11,996 bases of DNA from Verrucomicrobiota bacterium (lineage in GTDB: Bacteria > Verrucomicrobiota > Verrucomicrobiia > Verrucomicrobiales > Verrucomicrobiaceae), in assembly GCA_023428335.1 (NCBI GenBank), contig JAEYYS010000179.1, forward strand, positions 1 through 11,996, written 5' to 3'. The notes below the pieces were generated by a model. That model was not told where the DNA came from and did no database searches. It saw nothing but the letters and a program-made list of their open reading frames with translations. Positions 1 to 6,693 of the stretch are shown here, one piece after another (position 1 is the stretch's first letter; each line of letters starts with the position of its first letter). The translations under genes were made by a program, and so were the position numbers.

Positions 1-36
1 ACCGCAAGCGGCGCTTTGCCATGCTATTTGGCCGGC

Positions 37-66
37 AAAAAACCGCGGCGGGCGGCTGCGCCGCGG
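37..66 (-). terminator. Rho-independent terminator downstream of pheA
   Basis: Read on the minus strand, CCGCGGCG, an 8-base loop (CAGCCGCC) and CGCCGCGG form a perfect 8-bp GC-only stem followed directly by six T residues. The T tract exists only on the minus-strand side, so it terminates right-to-left transcription. It lies about 200 bases past the pheA stop and no other minus-strand gene intervenes, so it most likely ends the scpB-pheA transcript. Confidence 0.85.
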
Positions 67-85
67 GAGATGGGAGATCGGAGAT
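65..85. repeat. Heptamer tandem repeat, GGGAGAT type
   Basis: Three consecutive heptamers, GGGAGAT, GGGAGAT and CGGAGAT, are followed by a partial GGGA. The tract sits immediately next to the terminator stem, in the non-coding trailer of pheA. It is one of three heptamer-based tracts in the window (others at 226-246 and 4724-4743). Confidence 0.6.
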
Positions 86-129
86 GGGACCGCAGCCTTG
101 CCGCGGGGAGAGACCGTCGACCGCTCCTT

Positions 130-185
130 CTGGAGACGCGGGCAGTGACCGCGTGGCTCCCGCGAGTCAGTGCCCCATGCTCCAG
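130..185. other. Large imperfect inverted repeat (hairpin) in the pheA trailer
   Basis: The arms are CTGGAG (130-135), GGGCAGTGAC (140-149) and CGCG (150-153). They pair with CGCG (161-164), GTCAGTGCCC (166-175) and CTCCAG (180-185). The fold has a 7-base loop, one bulged A at 165, one G-G mismatch (145/170) and a symmetric 4x4 internal loop. About 19 base pairs therefore close a 56-base element. It has no T tract, so it is not an intrinsic terminator. It could be a structured 3' UTR, a small RNA or a dispersed palindromic repeat. It does not match the conserved core of SRP RNA. The strand of any function cannot be told from the sequence. Confidence 0.6.
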
Positions 186-225
186 CAGACCCTCGCAGGC
201 CTGCCCACCCATAGAGCCTTGTGAA

Positions 226-246
226 CTTGAAACCTGGAACTTGGAA
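226..246. repeat. Degenerate heptamer tandem repeat, CTTGAAA type
   Basis: Three heptamers in register, CTTGAAA, CCTGGAA and CTTGGAA, end 18 bases before the pheA stop codon in window order, that is, just downstream of pheA. CTTGAAA is the reverse complement of the TTTCAAG unit repeated at 4724-4743, so the two tracts belong to one repeat type in opposite orientation. Confidence 0.6.
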
Positions 247-264
247 CACCAAGCCTGCCTCATT

Positions 265-1341
265 TCAGCGTTCCTCAATCCAGCCGGGAGCCGGGTAGCT
301 GCCGAGTACTTTGACGCCGGCGCCGAGGTCGGTCAGGGCGGCCAGCACCTCGCGCAGGCCGGGTTCCTCGTGGTGACCGCTGATCTCCAGGAAAAAGCTG
401 GCGTGGCCCGCCGCGCCCGGTCGGTTCTCGATCTGGCGGACGTTGACATTGCGCTGGGCGAAGACCTGCAGCACCTCGAGCAGGGCGCCGACCCGGTCCG
501 GGGCCTGCACCAGCAGCATGGTGTTGTCGTGGCCAGTCGGTGCGCCGCTGCGGCGGCCGAGGATGATGAAGCGGGCGCGCGAGGCGTGTTCGCCGGGCGA
601 GGTGGCGAGCACGCGCAGCCCGTGCAACTCGGCGCCGAGCGGTGTGCCGAGCGCGGCGGCACCGGGTTCGGTCTCGGCATGGGCGGCGGCCAGACTGGCG
701 GAGGCGGATTCGGCGAGACGGGCGTTGGGGAAGCAGCGCGCCAGCCAGGGACGGCACTGGGCGAGCACCTGCGGGTGGCCGTGAATGACGGTCACCTGCG
801 AGGCCTCGGCCTTGGCCATGACGACGGTTTCCACCTTCCACAAGATCTCCGCGTAGATCTGCAGGGGCGAATCGACCAGGCGGTCGAGCGTGTGATGCAC
901 GGCACCCTCGGTGGAATGCTCGATCGGCAGCACGCCGTAGTCGGCCTCCTGAGCAGCGACGCGGGCGAAGACACCCTCGGTGCTGGCTTCAGCGACGTAG
1001 GCGACGCTGTTGCCAAACTTGTTGATGGCGACCTGATGGGTCCAGGAACCGGCCGGGCCGAGGTAGGCAATCTTGAGGCTGTTTTCCAGGGCCAGCGCCG
1101 CGCTCATGATCTCGCGGAAGATGGCGCGGATGGCCTTCTCGGTGAGCTTGCCGTTCTGCGCGGCGTTCAGTTCGCAGAGCTTGCGCAGCAGCTTCTCCTC
1201 GCGGCCGGGCACGTAGATGTCGAGTCCGTCCTTCTTCTTGATCTCGCCGATGGCATGCACCAACTCGGCGCGCTCGTTGAGCAGCCGGATCAGCTGCTGG
1301 TCGATCGCGTCAATCTTCTGGCGTGCGTCCTCAAGGTTCAT
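265..1341 (-). CDS. pheA: Bifunctional chorismate mutase / prephenate dehydratase (P-protein)
   Basis: This 358-residue cytoplasmic enzyme should convert chorismate to prephenate and then to phenylpyruvate in phenylalanine synthesis. Residues 1-88 are an AroQ-type chorismate mutase with conserved R7, R24, K35, R47 and E48. Residues about 90-262 are the prephenate dehydratase domain (IAYLGPAGSWTHQVA at 91-105, GVLPIEHSTEGAV at 136-148). Residues about 274-352 are a regulatory ACT domain with GALL (285-288) and ENRP (305-308), matching the GALV/ESRP phenylalanine-binding motifs. The dehydratase TRF motif reads ARF (256-258), so the usual Thr is Ala. The ATG at 1341 was chosen because the mutase begins there; the open frame continues upstream over scpB only as a shadow. 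No clear ribosome binding site is seen. It lies 20 bases after scpB, probably in the same transcript. Confidence 0.93.
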   Translation of the reverse strand: MNLEDARQKIDAIDQQLIRLLNERAELVHAIGEIKKKDGLDIYVPGREEKLLRKLCELNAAQNGKLTEKAIRAIFREIMSAALALENSLKIAYLGPAGSWTHQVAINKFGNSVAYVAEASTEGVFARVAAQEADYGVLPIEHSTEGAVHHTLDRLVDSPLQIYAEILWKVETVVMAKAEASQVTVIHGHPQVLAQCRPWLARCFPNARLAESASASLAAAHAETEPGAAALGTPLGAELHGLRVLATSPGEHASRARFIILGRRSGAPTGHDNTMLLVQAPDRVGALLEVLQVFAQRNVNVRQIENRPGAAGHASFFLEISGHHEEPGLREVLAALTDLGAGVKVLGSYPAPGWIEER

Positions 1342-1361
1342 GCGACACGCGGGTGGCGGGC

Positions 1362-2075
1362 TCAGTCGCCGGCGGCGGCTTCCTCCGCAGCGGGTTGATC
1401 GGCCTCGGCAGTTTCGCTGACCGGTGCCAGCGACAGCTGGGTTTCCTCCGGCGCGGCGGCCGCGGGCTGCTCGTCCTCGGGCGTCGGCAGCTTGATGCGG
1501 CGCAGCTCGGCGGCGTTCGGCAGCTCGTCGAGCGTGCGCACGCCGAAGTGATCGAGGAAGGCGTCGGTCGTGCCGTAGAGCAGCGGGCGGCCGGGCAGGT
1601 CGGCACGGCCGAGGATTTTCACCAGGCCGCGATCGACAAGCTGTTGGACCATGGCGTCGACGCTGACGCCGCGCACGGCCTCGATGCCGGCCTTGGTGAT
1701 CGGCTGGCGGTAGGCGACAATGGCGAGGGTTTCCAGGGCCGGCTGGCTCAGGCGCTGGACCTTCTTGCCCGGGTACAGCGCGCGGCACCACTCGGCGTAG
1801 TCCATCTTCGCGCACAGGCGCCAGCCATGGCTGCGTTCGACGATCGTGAAGGCGCGGCCGTCCTTGTCGTAATGGGCGGCGAGCTGGTCGAGCGCGGTGC
1901 GGATGCCGACCTCATCGACCATCAGCAGGGGCCCCAGCCAGTCCGGTGCCGCCTCGTCGCCGGCGGCCTGGACGATGTCCTTGGCGGTCTCCTTCACCGC
2001 CGCAGCGATCCGCTCCAGGGGCAGGGGCTCCTGGGTGGCGAAGAGCAGGCTTTCGACGATGGCGGTGAGTTCCAT
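1362..2075 (-). CDS. scpB: Segregation and condensation protein B
   Basis: ScpB is the winged-helix (kleisin-associated) subunit that works with ScpA and SMC in chromosome compaction and segregation. This 237-residue protein begins MELTAIVESLLFATQEPL, the usual ScpB opening. It carries the family signature LSQPALETLAIVAYRQPITK, followed by a GVSVDAMVQQLVDRGLVKILGR stretch and a GRPLLYGTT segment of the second winged helix. The last 40 or so residues are an Ala/Glu/Pro-rich acidic tail without family conservation. The ATG at 2075 is preferred; a TTG at 2093 would add six residues. Neither start has a good ribosome binding site. A TTGACT hexamer (2110-2115, minus strand) could be a -35 box, but no convincing -10 follows. 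scpA is not in the window. Confidence 0.93.
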   Translation of the reverse strand: MELTAIVESLLFATQEPLPLERIAAAVKETAKDIVQAAGDEAAPDWLGPLLMVDEVGIRTALDQLAAHYDKDGRAFTIVERSHGWRLCAKMDYAEWCRALYPGKKVQRLSQPALETLAIVAYRQPITKAGIEAVRGVSVDAMVQQLVDRGLVKILGRADLPGRPLLYGTTDAFLDHFGVRTLDELPNAAELRRIKLPTPEDEQPAAAAPEETQLSLAPVSETAEADQPAAEEAAAGD

Positions 2076-2161
2076 GATGGGCGAAGTACCCAAGCGAGGC
2101 TGGGAGGCGAGTCAAGGCCGGGGGTGGATGGGCTGCAGGTGTCCGCGCCCGGTCAGAGCCT

Positions 2162-2905
2162 TTATCGCCGCAGGCGGGCTTGCCGTCCTAGCGGCTCAAA
2201 GCAGAAGCTGCAGTCATGCCGGGCAGTGTCGCTGCGGGCGAGCAGGTCGCGCTGGAAATCGCGCAGGGACTGCAGCCGCGGCGTCACCGGCCAGTCGAGC
2301 CAGTGGCGGGCGGCCTTGAAGTCGCCGAGCTGGCGGCAGACCTCGACCTTGAGCAACGTGCCACCATCCGCGGTTTCCGGCAGCAGTGGCAGCAACTCGC
2401 GCAGGTTGTCGATCCAGGCCCGCGCGGGGCGCCCGGTTTCACGCCCAGCAGCCCAGCCCCACCAGAGCCGCAGGCGCAGGGTCAGGGCGCGGCTGCGGCG
2501 GTCGGCGAGGCCTTCGGCGAGGCCTTCGGCGAGGCCTTCGGCGAGCGCGCGCTGCAGATCGGCCAGTTCAGGCGCACGTGCTTCGGAGGCACGTCGCCAG
2601 AGCTCGCCCACGTCCACGGGTGCGGTCGTGCCGAAGAGGGCATCGATCCGCCGCGCCAGCCAGCTGCGCCGGACGGGGATGGAACCGCGGTGGAGCTCGC
2701 GGGCGTCGCGCAGCCAGAGCAGACGGCCGCTGCGTGAATCACACACCAGGCGGTGCGGTGCGCGCACCAAGTAGGCGTCGGGACTGCCGTCGGTGCAGCG
2801 CGGCCCGGTGCGGGCACCAGGAAAGTGGCGCAGCGCCGCCTCCAGAGTCGGGCTGACGCGGATGTGACTGCCGTCGGGCAGTTCGTAGAGCAAATGCATC
2901 GGCAT
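2162..2905 (-). CDS. Unrecognised protein with a GLAE repeat, downstream of the VWA gene
   Basis: I do not recognise a family for this 247-residue, Arg- and Leu-rich protein. It has no signal peptide and no obvious membrane span, so it is probably cytoplasmic. The N-terminal 65 or so residues look beta-rich (HLLYELPDGSHIRVSP, then YLVRAPHRLVCDSRSGRLLW). The middle holds AEGLAEGLAEGLAD (122-135), encoded by a 12-bp tandem repeat and likely helical. The C-terminal part (about 165-215) is helical and resembles a TPR-like hairpin (LLKVEVCRQLGDFKAARHWL). The protein ends near a CSFC pair. The ATG at 2905 is chosen because AAGG lies six bases upstream; a second ATG is at 2899. It starts 9 bases after the VWA gene stop, so the two are almost certainly co-transcribed and may work together. 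Confidence 0.75.
   Translation of the reverse strand: MPMHLLYELPDGSHIRVSPTLEAALRHFPGARTGPRCTDGSPDAYLVRAPHRLVCDSRSGRLLWLRDARELHRGSIPVRRSWLARRIDALFGTTAPVDVGELWRRASEARAPELADLQRALAEGLAEGLAEGLADRRSRALTLRLRLWWGWAAGRETGRPARAWIDNLRELLPLLPETADGGTLLKVEVCRQLGDFKAARHWLDWPVTPRLQSLRDFQRDLLARSDTARHDCSFCFEPLGRQARLRR
2504..2545. repeat. 12-bp tandem repeat, about 3.5 copies, inside a coding region
   Basis: The unit GGCGAGGCCTTC occurs three times perfectly (2504-2515, 2516-2527, 2528-2539), then partially to 2545. On the minus strand each unit encodes Glu-Gly-Leu-Ala, so copy-number change would keep the reading frame. The perfect identity suggests recent expansion. Confidence 0.85.
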
Positions 2906-2914
2906 GCAGGGCCT

Positions 2915-3592
2915 TCAGGTCTCCGGCTTGTCCTGCTCCTGCTGGGCGATTTCGTTCAGCGACAGGGTGTCATCGACGCAGGCCTGGGCATCCATCGTGC
3001 CGCTGCTCTTCATGCGCATGGCGCGGACCTTGCGCCCCATGGCGGAGCCCGTGGACTTCACACCGCCGAGGCTGAAGCAGACCTTGCCGCTGAGGTGTGT
3101 GTCCATTTGCATGGCAGCCGCCGTGGCGATGGCATCCTGGTTGGCGGCGAGGAAGAGAAACTCCCAGCCGCGGGCTTCGCGGTGCTGGCGAATGAGGTCG
3201 CCGATCTGCCTGTGGGTGAATTCGCACGAGGCGTTTTCCAGGCCGTCGGTGAAGATGGCCAAGATCACCTTGCCGGGCTGTTCGGCCTCGCCCAAGGCGG
3301 CCAGCCGCCGGTCGAAGTCGCGAATCGTGCGGCCGATGGCGTCGAGCAGGGCGGTGGTGCCGCGCGGCTGATAGGTGGCGGCGGTCAGTGGCAACACCTC
3401 CTGCAGCGGCCGGGCGTCGGCATGGATTTCATAGGCGTCGTCGAATTGCACCAGCGTCAAGCGGGCGTCGCCGGGCACCTCCAGCTGGACCCGGAGAAAG
3501 TCGTTGAAGGCGGCAACAGCGGCTTCCCGCATGGGTTCCATGGAGCCGGAGCGGTCGAGCAGATAGGCGATTTCGGTGAGGTGAGCATTCAT
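2915..3592 (-). CDS. von Willebrand factor type A domain protein
   Basis: This 225-residue protein is essentially one VWA domain, a metal-ion-dependent adhesion fold used for protein-protein contacts. The metal site (MIDAS) is complete: DRSGS at 13-17, a Thr in GTTALLDAIGRT (79 or 80) and D116 in FTDGLENAS. There is no signal peptide or membrane segment, so it is probably intracellular, like the VWA proteins found in stress and tellurite-resistance clusters. The partner is unknown. The ATG at 3592 is preferred because AGGATGG precedes it; an ATG at 3610 would add six residues but has only C-rich sequence upstream. The frame stays open for another 379 codons through the opposite gene, which is a GC artefact. 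It is divergent from a WYL regulator and heads the minus-strand cluster. Confidence 0.88.
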   Translation of the reverse strand: MNAHLTEIAYLLDRSGSMEPMREAAVAAFNDFLRVQLEVPGDARLTLVQFDDAYEIHADARPLQEVLPLTAATYQPRGTTALLDAIGRTIRDFDRRLAALGEAEQPGKVILAIFTDGLENASCEFTHRQIGDLIRQHREARGWEFLFLAANQDAIATAAAMQMDTHLSGKVCFSLGGVKSTGSAMGRKVRAMRMKSSGTMDAQACVDDTLSLNEIAQQEQDKPET

Positions 3593-3667
3593 GCGACGCC
3601 ATCCTGACATGGGGGGTGGGACATTTGTGGGTGGAGGGGGGCGGATTTCTGGATTATTTTTAAGAGT
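3593..3667. promoter_or_regulatory. Divergent intergenic region with G-tracts and an A/T-rich segment
   Basis: These 75 bases separate the start codons of the VWA gene (minus) and the WYL regulator (plus), so both promoters should lie here. Plus-strand G-tracts occur at 3611-3616, 3618-3620, 3629-3631 and 3636-3641, split by ACATTTGT. An A/T-rich segment (3644-3664) lies directly before the WYL start and is the only such stretch locally. GATTAT at 3652-3657 is a weak -10 candidate, but no well-spaced -35 box is seen. Confidence 0.45.
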
Positions 3668-4702
3668 ATGTCCAAACGAACAGCAGTCAGGTCCCTGGGT
3701 CACGTGGCGCGTGCCGGGGTGAGTCGGCCGGCGATGTGGCGGGTCTTCGAGATCCACCGCCTGGTGCGCTCGGGCCGTTTCCCGAACTGCTCGACCCTGG
3801 CGCAGGAGATCGAGGTGACGGCGAAGACGATCCAGCGCGACATCAGCTTCATGCGCGATCAGCTGGGCCTGCCTCTGGAGTACGATGCGATCCGCCACGG
3901 CTACCACTACACCCAGGAGGTGAGCGAATTCCCGCTGCTGCAGCTGTCGCGCAACGACCTGGTCGCTCTGTTCCTGGCCCGGCACGCGCTCGACCCGCTG
4001 CGCGGCACGCGACTGGAGCGCATGCTGCGCGAGAGTTTCAGCAAGATCGCCGGGGCCTGTCCGGGCGAGGTGTCGATTGCCTGGCACGAGCTCGATGAGG
4101 CGTTTTCGGTGAAGGCCGCCGGCGTGCTGCCCGCCGATGCGCTGCTGTTTGGCGACCTGCTCGATGCCGTGCGCGCGCGCCGCGAGGTGCGGTTCGACTA
4201 CCACAAGCTGACGGCCTCGCGACCCGAGCGCCGCACCGTGCAGCCGCATCACCTGGGGCAGATTGAAAACGGTTGGTATCTGGTCGCCCACGATCCGGCG
4301 CGGCGGGCGATGCGCACCTTTGCCCTGCAGCGCATCGCCAATCTGGAGCTGACCAAGACCCGCTTCGAGCGCGACCCCGACTTCAACGCGCGCACTTACC
4401 TGGGCGGCGGTTTTGGCGTGTGGAGTTATCCGGGGCAGCCGCAGGGCCGCTACCGGGTGGTGCTGCGGTTTGCCGATTATGCCGCACGCGTGGTGGCCGA
4501 ACGCTTTTGGCATCCCAGCCAGATCATCCAGTCGCTCAAACCTGATGGCAGTCGCATCGAGTTCCGTGCCGAACTCGCCGGCCTGGAAGAGATCACCCGC
4601 TGGGTGCTGAGCTGGGGCAGCAAGGTCACCGTGCTCGGACCTCCGGAACTGCAGGAACGCGTGCGCCGCGAGGTCGAGGCGATGCGCGCGGGCCTGGGCT
4701 GA
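3668..4702 (+). CDS. HTH/WYL-domain transcriptional regulator
   Basis: This 344-residue DNA-binding protein has the standard WYL regulator layout. An N-terminal winged helix-turn-helix lies at about 24-85; its recognition part is LAQEIEVTAKTIQRDISFMR, typical of DeoR/HTH_11-type regulators. A WYL domain lies at about 158-232, with the name-giving WYL at 203-205 in GWYLVAHDP and the conserved FALQRI after it. A C-terminal WCX extension lies at about 260-340. WYL domains bind ligands, in studied cases nucleotides or nucleic acid, and often control stress or defence genes beside them. The divergent VWA gene is the obvious candidate target, along with its own promoter; that is inference. The ATG at 3668 is the first in frame, with a weak AAGAG upstream. 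Confidence 0.9.
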   Translation: MSKRTAVRSLGHVARAGVSRPAMWRVFEIHRLVRSGRFPNCSTLAQEIEVTAKTIQRDISFMRDQLGLPLEYDAIRHGYHYTQEVSEFPLLQLSRNDLVALFLARHALDPLRGTRLERMLRESFSKIAGACPGEVSIAWHELDEAFSVKAAGVLPADALLFGDLLDAVRARREVRFDYHKLTASRPERRTVQPHHLGQIENGWYLVAHDPARRAMRTFALQRIANLELTKTRFERDPDFNARTYLGGGFGVWSYPGQPQGRYRVVLRFADYAARVVAERFWHPSQIIQSLKPDGSRIEFRAELAGLEEITRWVLSWGSKVTVLGPPELQERVRREVEAMRAGLG

Positions 4703-4723
4703 GGGCAGGCTTCGCGTGGCAGG

Positions 4724-4743
4724 TTTCAAGTTTCAAGTTTCAG
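4724..4743. repeat. Heptamer tandem repeat, TTTCAAG type
   Basis: TTTCAAG (4724-4730), TTTCAAG (4731-4737) and a partial TTTCAG (4738-4743) stand in tandem 21 bases after the stop of the WYL gene. They are followed by the perfect 10-bp palindrome CTGCCGGCAG (4749-4758). The unit is the reverse complement of the CTTGAAA heptamer at 226-246. No T tract follows the palindrome, so it is not a recognisable terminator. Confidence 0.65.
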
Positions 4744-4772
4744 AGCGGCTGCCGGCAGGCTAGGGTGCTCTT

Positions 4773-5375
4773 ATGCCGCGCCTGCTTCTCGCCACCACGA
4801 ATACCCACAAGACCGCCGAAGTCGCCGCCATGCTTGGCGAGGCCTGGCAGGTTGAGGATCTGCGCGCCCATCCGGGACTGACGCCGGCCGAGGAGACCGG
4901 CCTGACTTTTGAGGAAAACGCGGTGCTCAAGGCGCTCGGTGCCGCCCTGCCCGGCCTGCTGGTGCTCGCCGATGACTCGGGTCTCGAGGTCGATGCCCTC
5001 GGCGGGGCGCCCGGCGTGTGGTCGGCCCGTTATGCCGGCCTCGGTGCCAACGACGCCGCCAACCGCGCCCGCCTGAAGGAGGAACTGCGCCTGATTGCCG
5101 AGGCGCCGGGGCAGGCTTTTTCGGCGCGCTTCCGCTGCTGCCTGGCCCTCGTGCGCGACGGCCAGGTCCTGCACGTTAGCCATGGCGCGGTCGAGGGCTG
5201 CATCCTGCCGGAGGAACAGGGCGAGGGCGGCTTCGGCTACGATGCCCTGTTCGTGCCCGAGGGCTACGCGGACAGCTTCGGCGTGCTGCCGCCGGAGGTG
5301 AAAAACCAGCTCAGCCACCGCGCCCGCGCACTGGAGGAGATGCGCGCGTGGCTGCAGGCGCACGCGCCGGCCTGA
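4773..5375 (+). CDS. rdgB: Non-canonical purine NTP pyrophosphatase (RdgB/HAM1 family)
   Basis: This 200-residue cytoplasmic enzyme, close to the usual family length, should hydrolyse dITP, ITP and XTP to monophosphates, keeping deaminated purines out of DNA and RNA. Family motifs appear in order: ATTNTHKTAEV (7-17), the nucleotide-binding start; GLTFEENAVLKA (43-54); ADDSGLEVDALGGAPGVWSA (66-85), with the likely catalytic D68; GGFGYDALFVPEGY (152-165); and NQLSHRARAL (178-187). The ATG at 4773 is supported by AGGGTG five bases upstream. A heptamer repeat and a short palindrome lie between it and the WYL gene. Its stop is separated by one base from the stop of the convergent PHP gene. Confidence 0.95.
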   Translation: MPRLLLATTNTHKTAEVAAMLGEAWQVEDLRAHPGLTPAEETGLTFEENAVLKALGAALPGLLVLADDSGLEVDALGGAPGVWSARYAGLGANDAANRARLKEELRLIAEAPGQAFSARFRCCLALVRDGQVLHVSHGAVEGCILPEEQGEGGFGYDALFVPEGYADSFGVLPPEVKNQLSHRARALEEMRAWLQAHAPA

Positions 5376-5376
5376 C

Positions 5377-6645
5377 TCACGGCACTTCCCAGCCGACCGG
5401 CTGCGTCCAGGCCTGCTGCTTCTCACCGGGCGTGATCGGGTTGGTCATGACCTCGTCCGAGCGAATGACGGCGCGCACGTAAAGTTCGTCGCCGGTCAGT
5501 GTGTAGGCGGGCTCCAGGCTGGTGCTGGTGGCCAGGACCTCGCCGACCTGCTCGCTGTGCTGGAAGCGCACGGGATGGTTGTCGCCCTCAGGCGTTGGCA
5601 CCTCTTTCACGGCGCGGTCGTAACCCTTGCGCGTGCCGCGGAACTCGGTGACGTACTTCACGCCGGGCCGACCCTGAATCTTCAGGCTCAGGCGGCGGCT
5701 TGTTTTGTCGAAGCCGACCTCGTCGAGCAGCACCCCCGTGCTGGCATAAAAATCGCCGCGCTGCAGCGCCCGCACGAGCTCATCGGCATCGAGCTTGGTG
5801 GCGCGCACCATGACCCAGCCGCGGCCGGGCGTGTTGGCGCCGCCATGGTAGTGATGCGAGTCGTCGGTGGCCATGCCGAAGAGCGGCGGTTGCTTCAGCT
5901 CGGCGAGGCGGATCGTGTTGGCGATGTCCCAGACGCGGCCGAGATGGGTGTCGGCGCGGCCTTCTTCGCCCTCGTTGTAGCAGGACGGGTGGCCGTTGTA
6001 GACCTCGAAGTAGCGATCCTCGATTACGTGGGCGAGGTCCTCGGCGGTGAGTGCCCAGCGGAAGTTCGGGTGGTTGATGTGGGCGATCATCGGCCGGCCG
6101 CTGCGCACGGATTCGGCGGCGATGGCCTGCAGGTTGCGGCGCATCGTCTCGCGGATCGACACGACGTCCTTGAGCGGCTCGATGACCTGCCCCGGATTGA
6201 TCGCGTTGATGTGAATCGGCGCCTTGGCGAAGGAGGCGGTCACCTCCTCGGCCTGGACGAGCAGGAACTTGCCGGGCTCCTCCAGCTTGCTGCGGAAATC
6301 CGCCAGCGTCTTCAGCCGCACCTCGACCTTGCCATCGGCATTCGCGCGCGTTTCCAGCCAGGCGTCGCCATAGCGGTCGCGGCATTTGTCGAGCACCTTG
6401 CGGCCGAGCGTGATGCGGCGCTTCTCGATCATTTCCTCGGTCACCCATTTCTCGCCCGCCTGCAGGGTGTTGTGATCGGAAAGCGCCAGGAAGTCGTAGC
6501 CCTGGTCCTTGTACCAGGCCGCGATCATCTCGGGGAAATCATTGCCATCGCTCCACAGCGAGTGCGCATGGGTGTTGCCTTTGAACCAGCGCAGGTCTTC
6601 GGCATGCAGGGAAACGGCGGCTAGCAGGGGCAGGAGCAATCTCAT
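5377..6645 (-). CDS. Secreted PHP-domain metallohydrolase, CehA/McbA-like
   Basis: This 422-residue protein starts with a short hydrophobic signal peptide (about 1-15, MRLLLPLLAAVSLHA) and is probably exported. The PHP metal-binding motifs are present in order: NTHAHSLWSDG with H26 and H28, LSDHN with D57 and H58, VQAEEVTASF, IAHINHPNF, EVYNGHP and MATDDSHHY. PHP enzymes are metal-dependent phosphoesterases or esterases. The CehA/McbA branch includes carbamate ester hydrolases, but the substrate here cannot be told. The last 100 or so residues form a beta-rich C-terminal region. The ATG at 6645 has a weak AAGAG upstream. It is divergent from the triterpene cyclase across about 48 bases and convergent with rdgB. 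Confidence 0.85.
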   Translation of the reverse strand: MRLLLPLLAAVSLHAEDLRWFKGNTHAHSLWSDGNDFPEMIAAWYKDQGYDFLALSDHNTLQAGEKWVTEEMIEKRRITLGRKVLDKCRDRYGDAWLETRANADGKVEVRLKTLADFRSKLEEPGKFLLVQAEEVTASFAKAPIHINAINPGQVIEPLKDVVSIRETMRRNLQAIAAESVRSGRPMIAHINHPNFRWALTAEDLAHVIEDRYFEVYNGHPSCYNEGEEGRADTHLGRVWDIANTIRLAELKQPPLFGMATDDSHHYHGGANTPGRGWVMVRATKLDADELVRALQRGDFYASTGVLLDEVGFDKTSRRLSLKIQGRPGVKYVTEFRGTRKGYDRAVKEVPTPEGDNHPVRFQHSEQVGEVLATSTSLEPAYTLTGDELYVRAVIRSDEVMTNPITPGEKQQAWTQPVGWEVP

Positions 6646-6693
6646 GAGTTTCTCTTGAACGTACCGGCAAGCAGCGAACCATCACGCACCTCC

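Noticed and set aside
67..264. Possible signal recognition particle RNA or other known small RNA
   Set aside because: The conserved SRP apical loop motifs are absent on both strands; only a generic long hairpin is present.
16..1398. 460-codon plus-strand open frame opposite pheA
   Set aside because: Low-complexity, Gly/Ala/Arg-rich translation without family motifs; it lies antisense to a gene with clear conserved domains and is explained by high GC.
1323..2774. 483-codon plus-strand open frame opposite scpB and the unknown gene
   Set aside because: No recognisable domain; it crosses two minus-strand genes and an intergenic gap, as expected of a GC-rich shadow.
3593..4729. N-terminal 379-codon extension of the VWA frame
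   Set aside because: It runs antisense through the whole WYL regulator gene. The VWA domain begins right after the ATG at 3592, which has a ribosome binding site.
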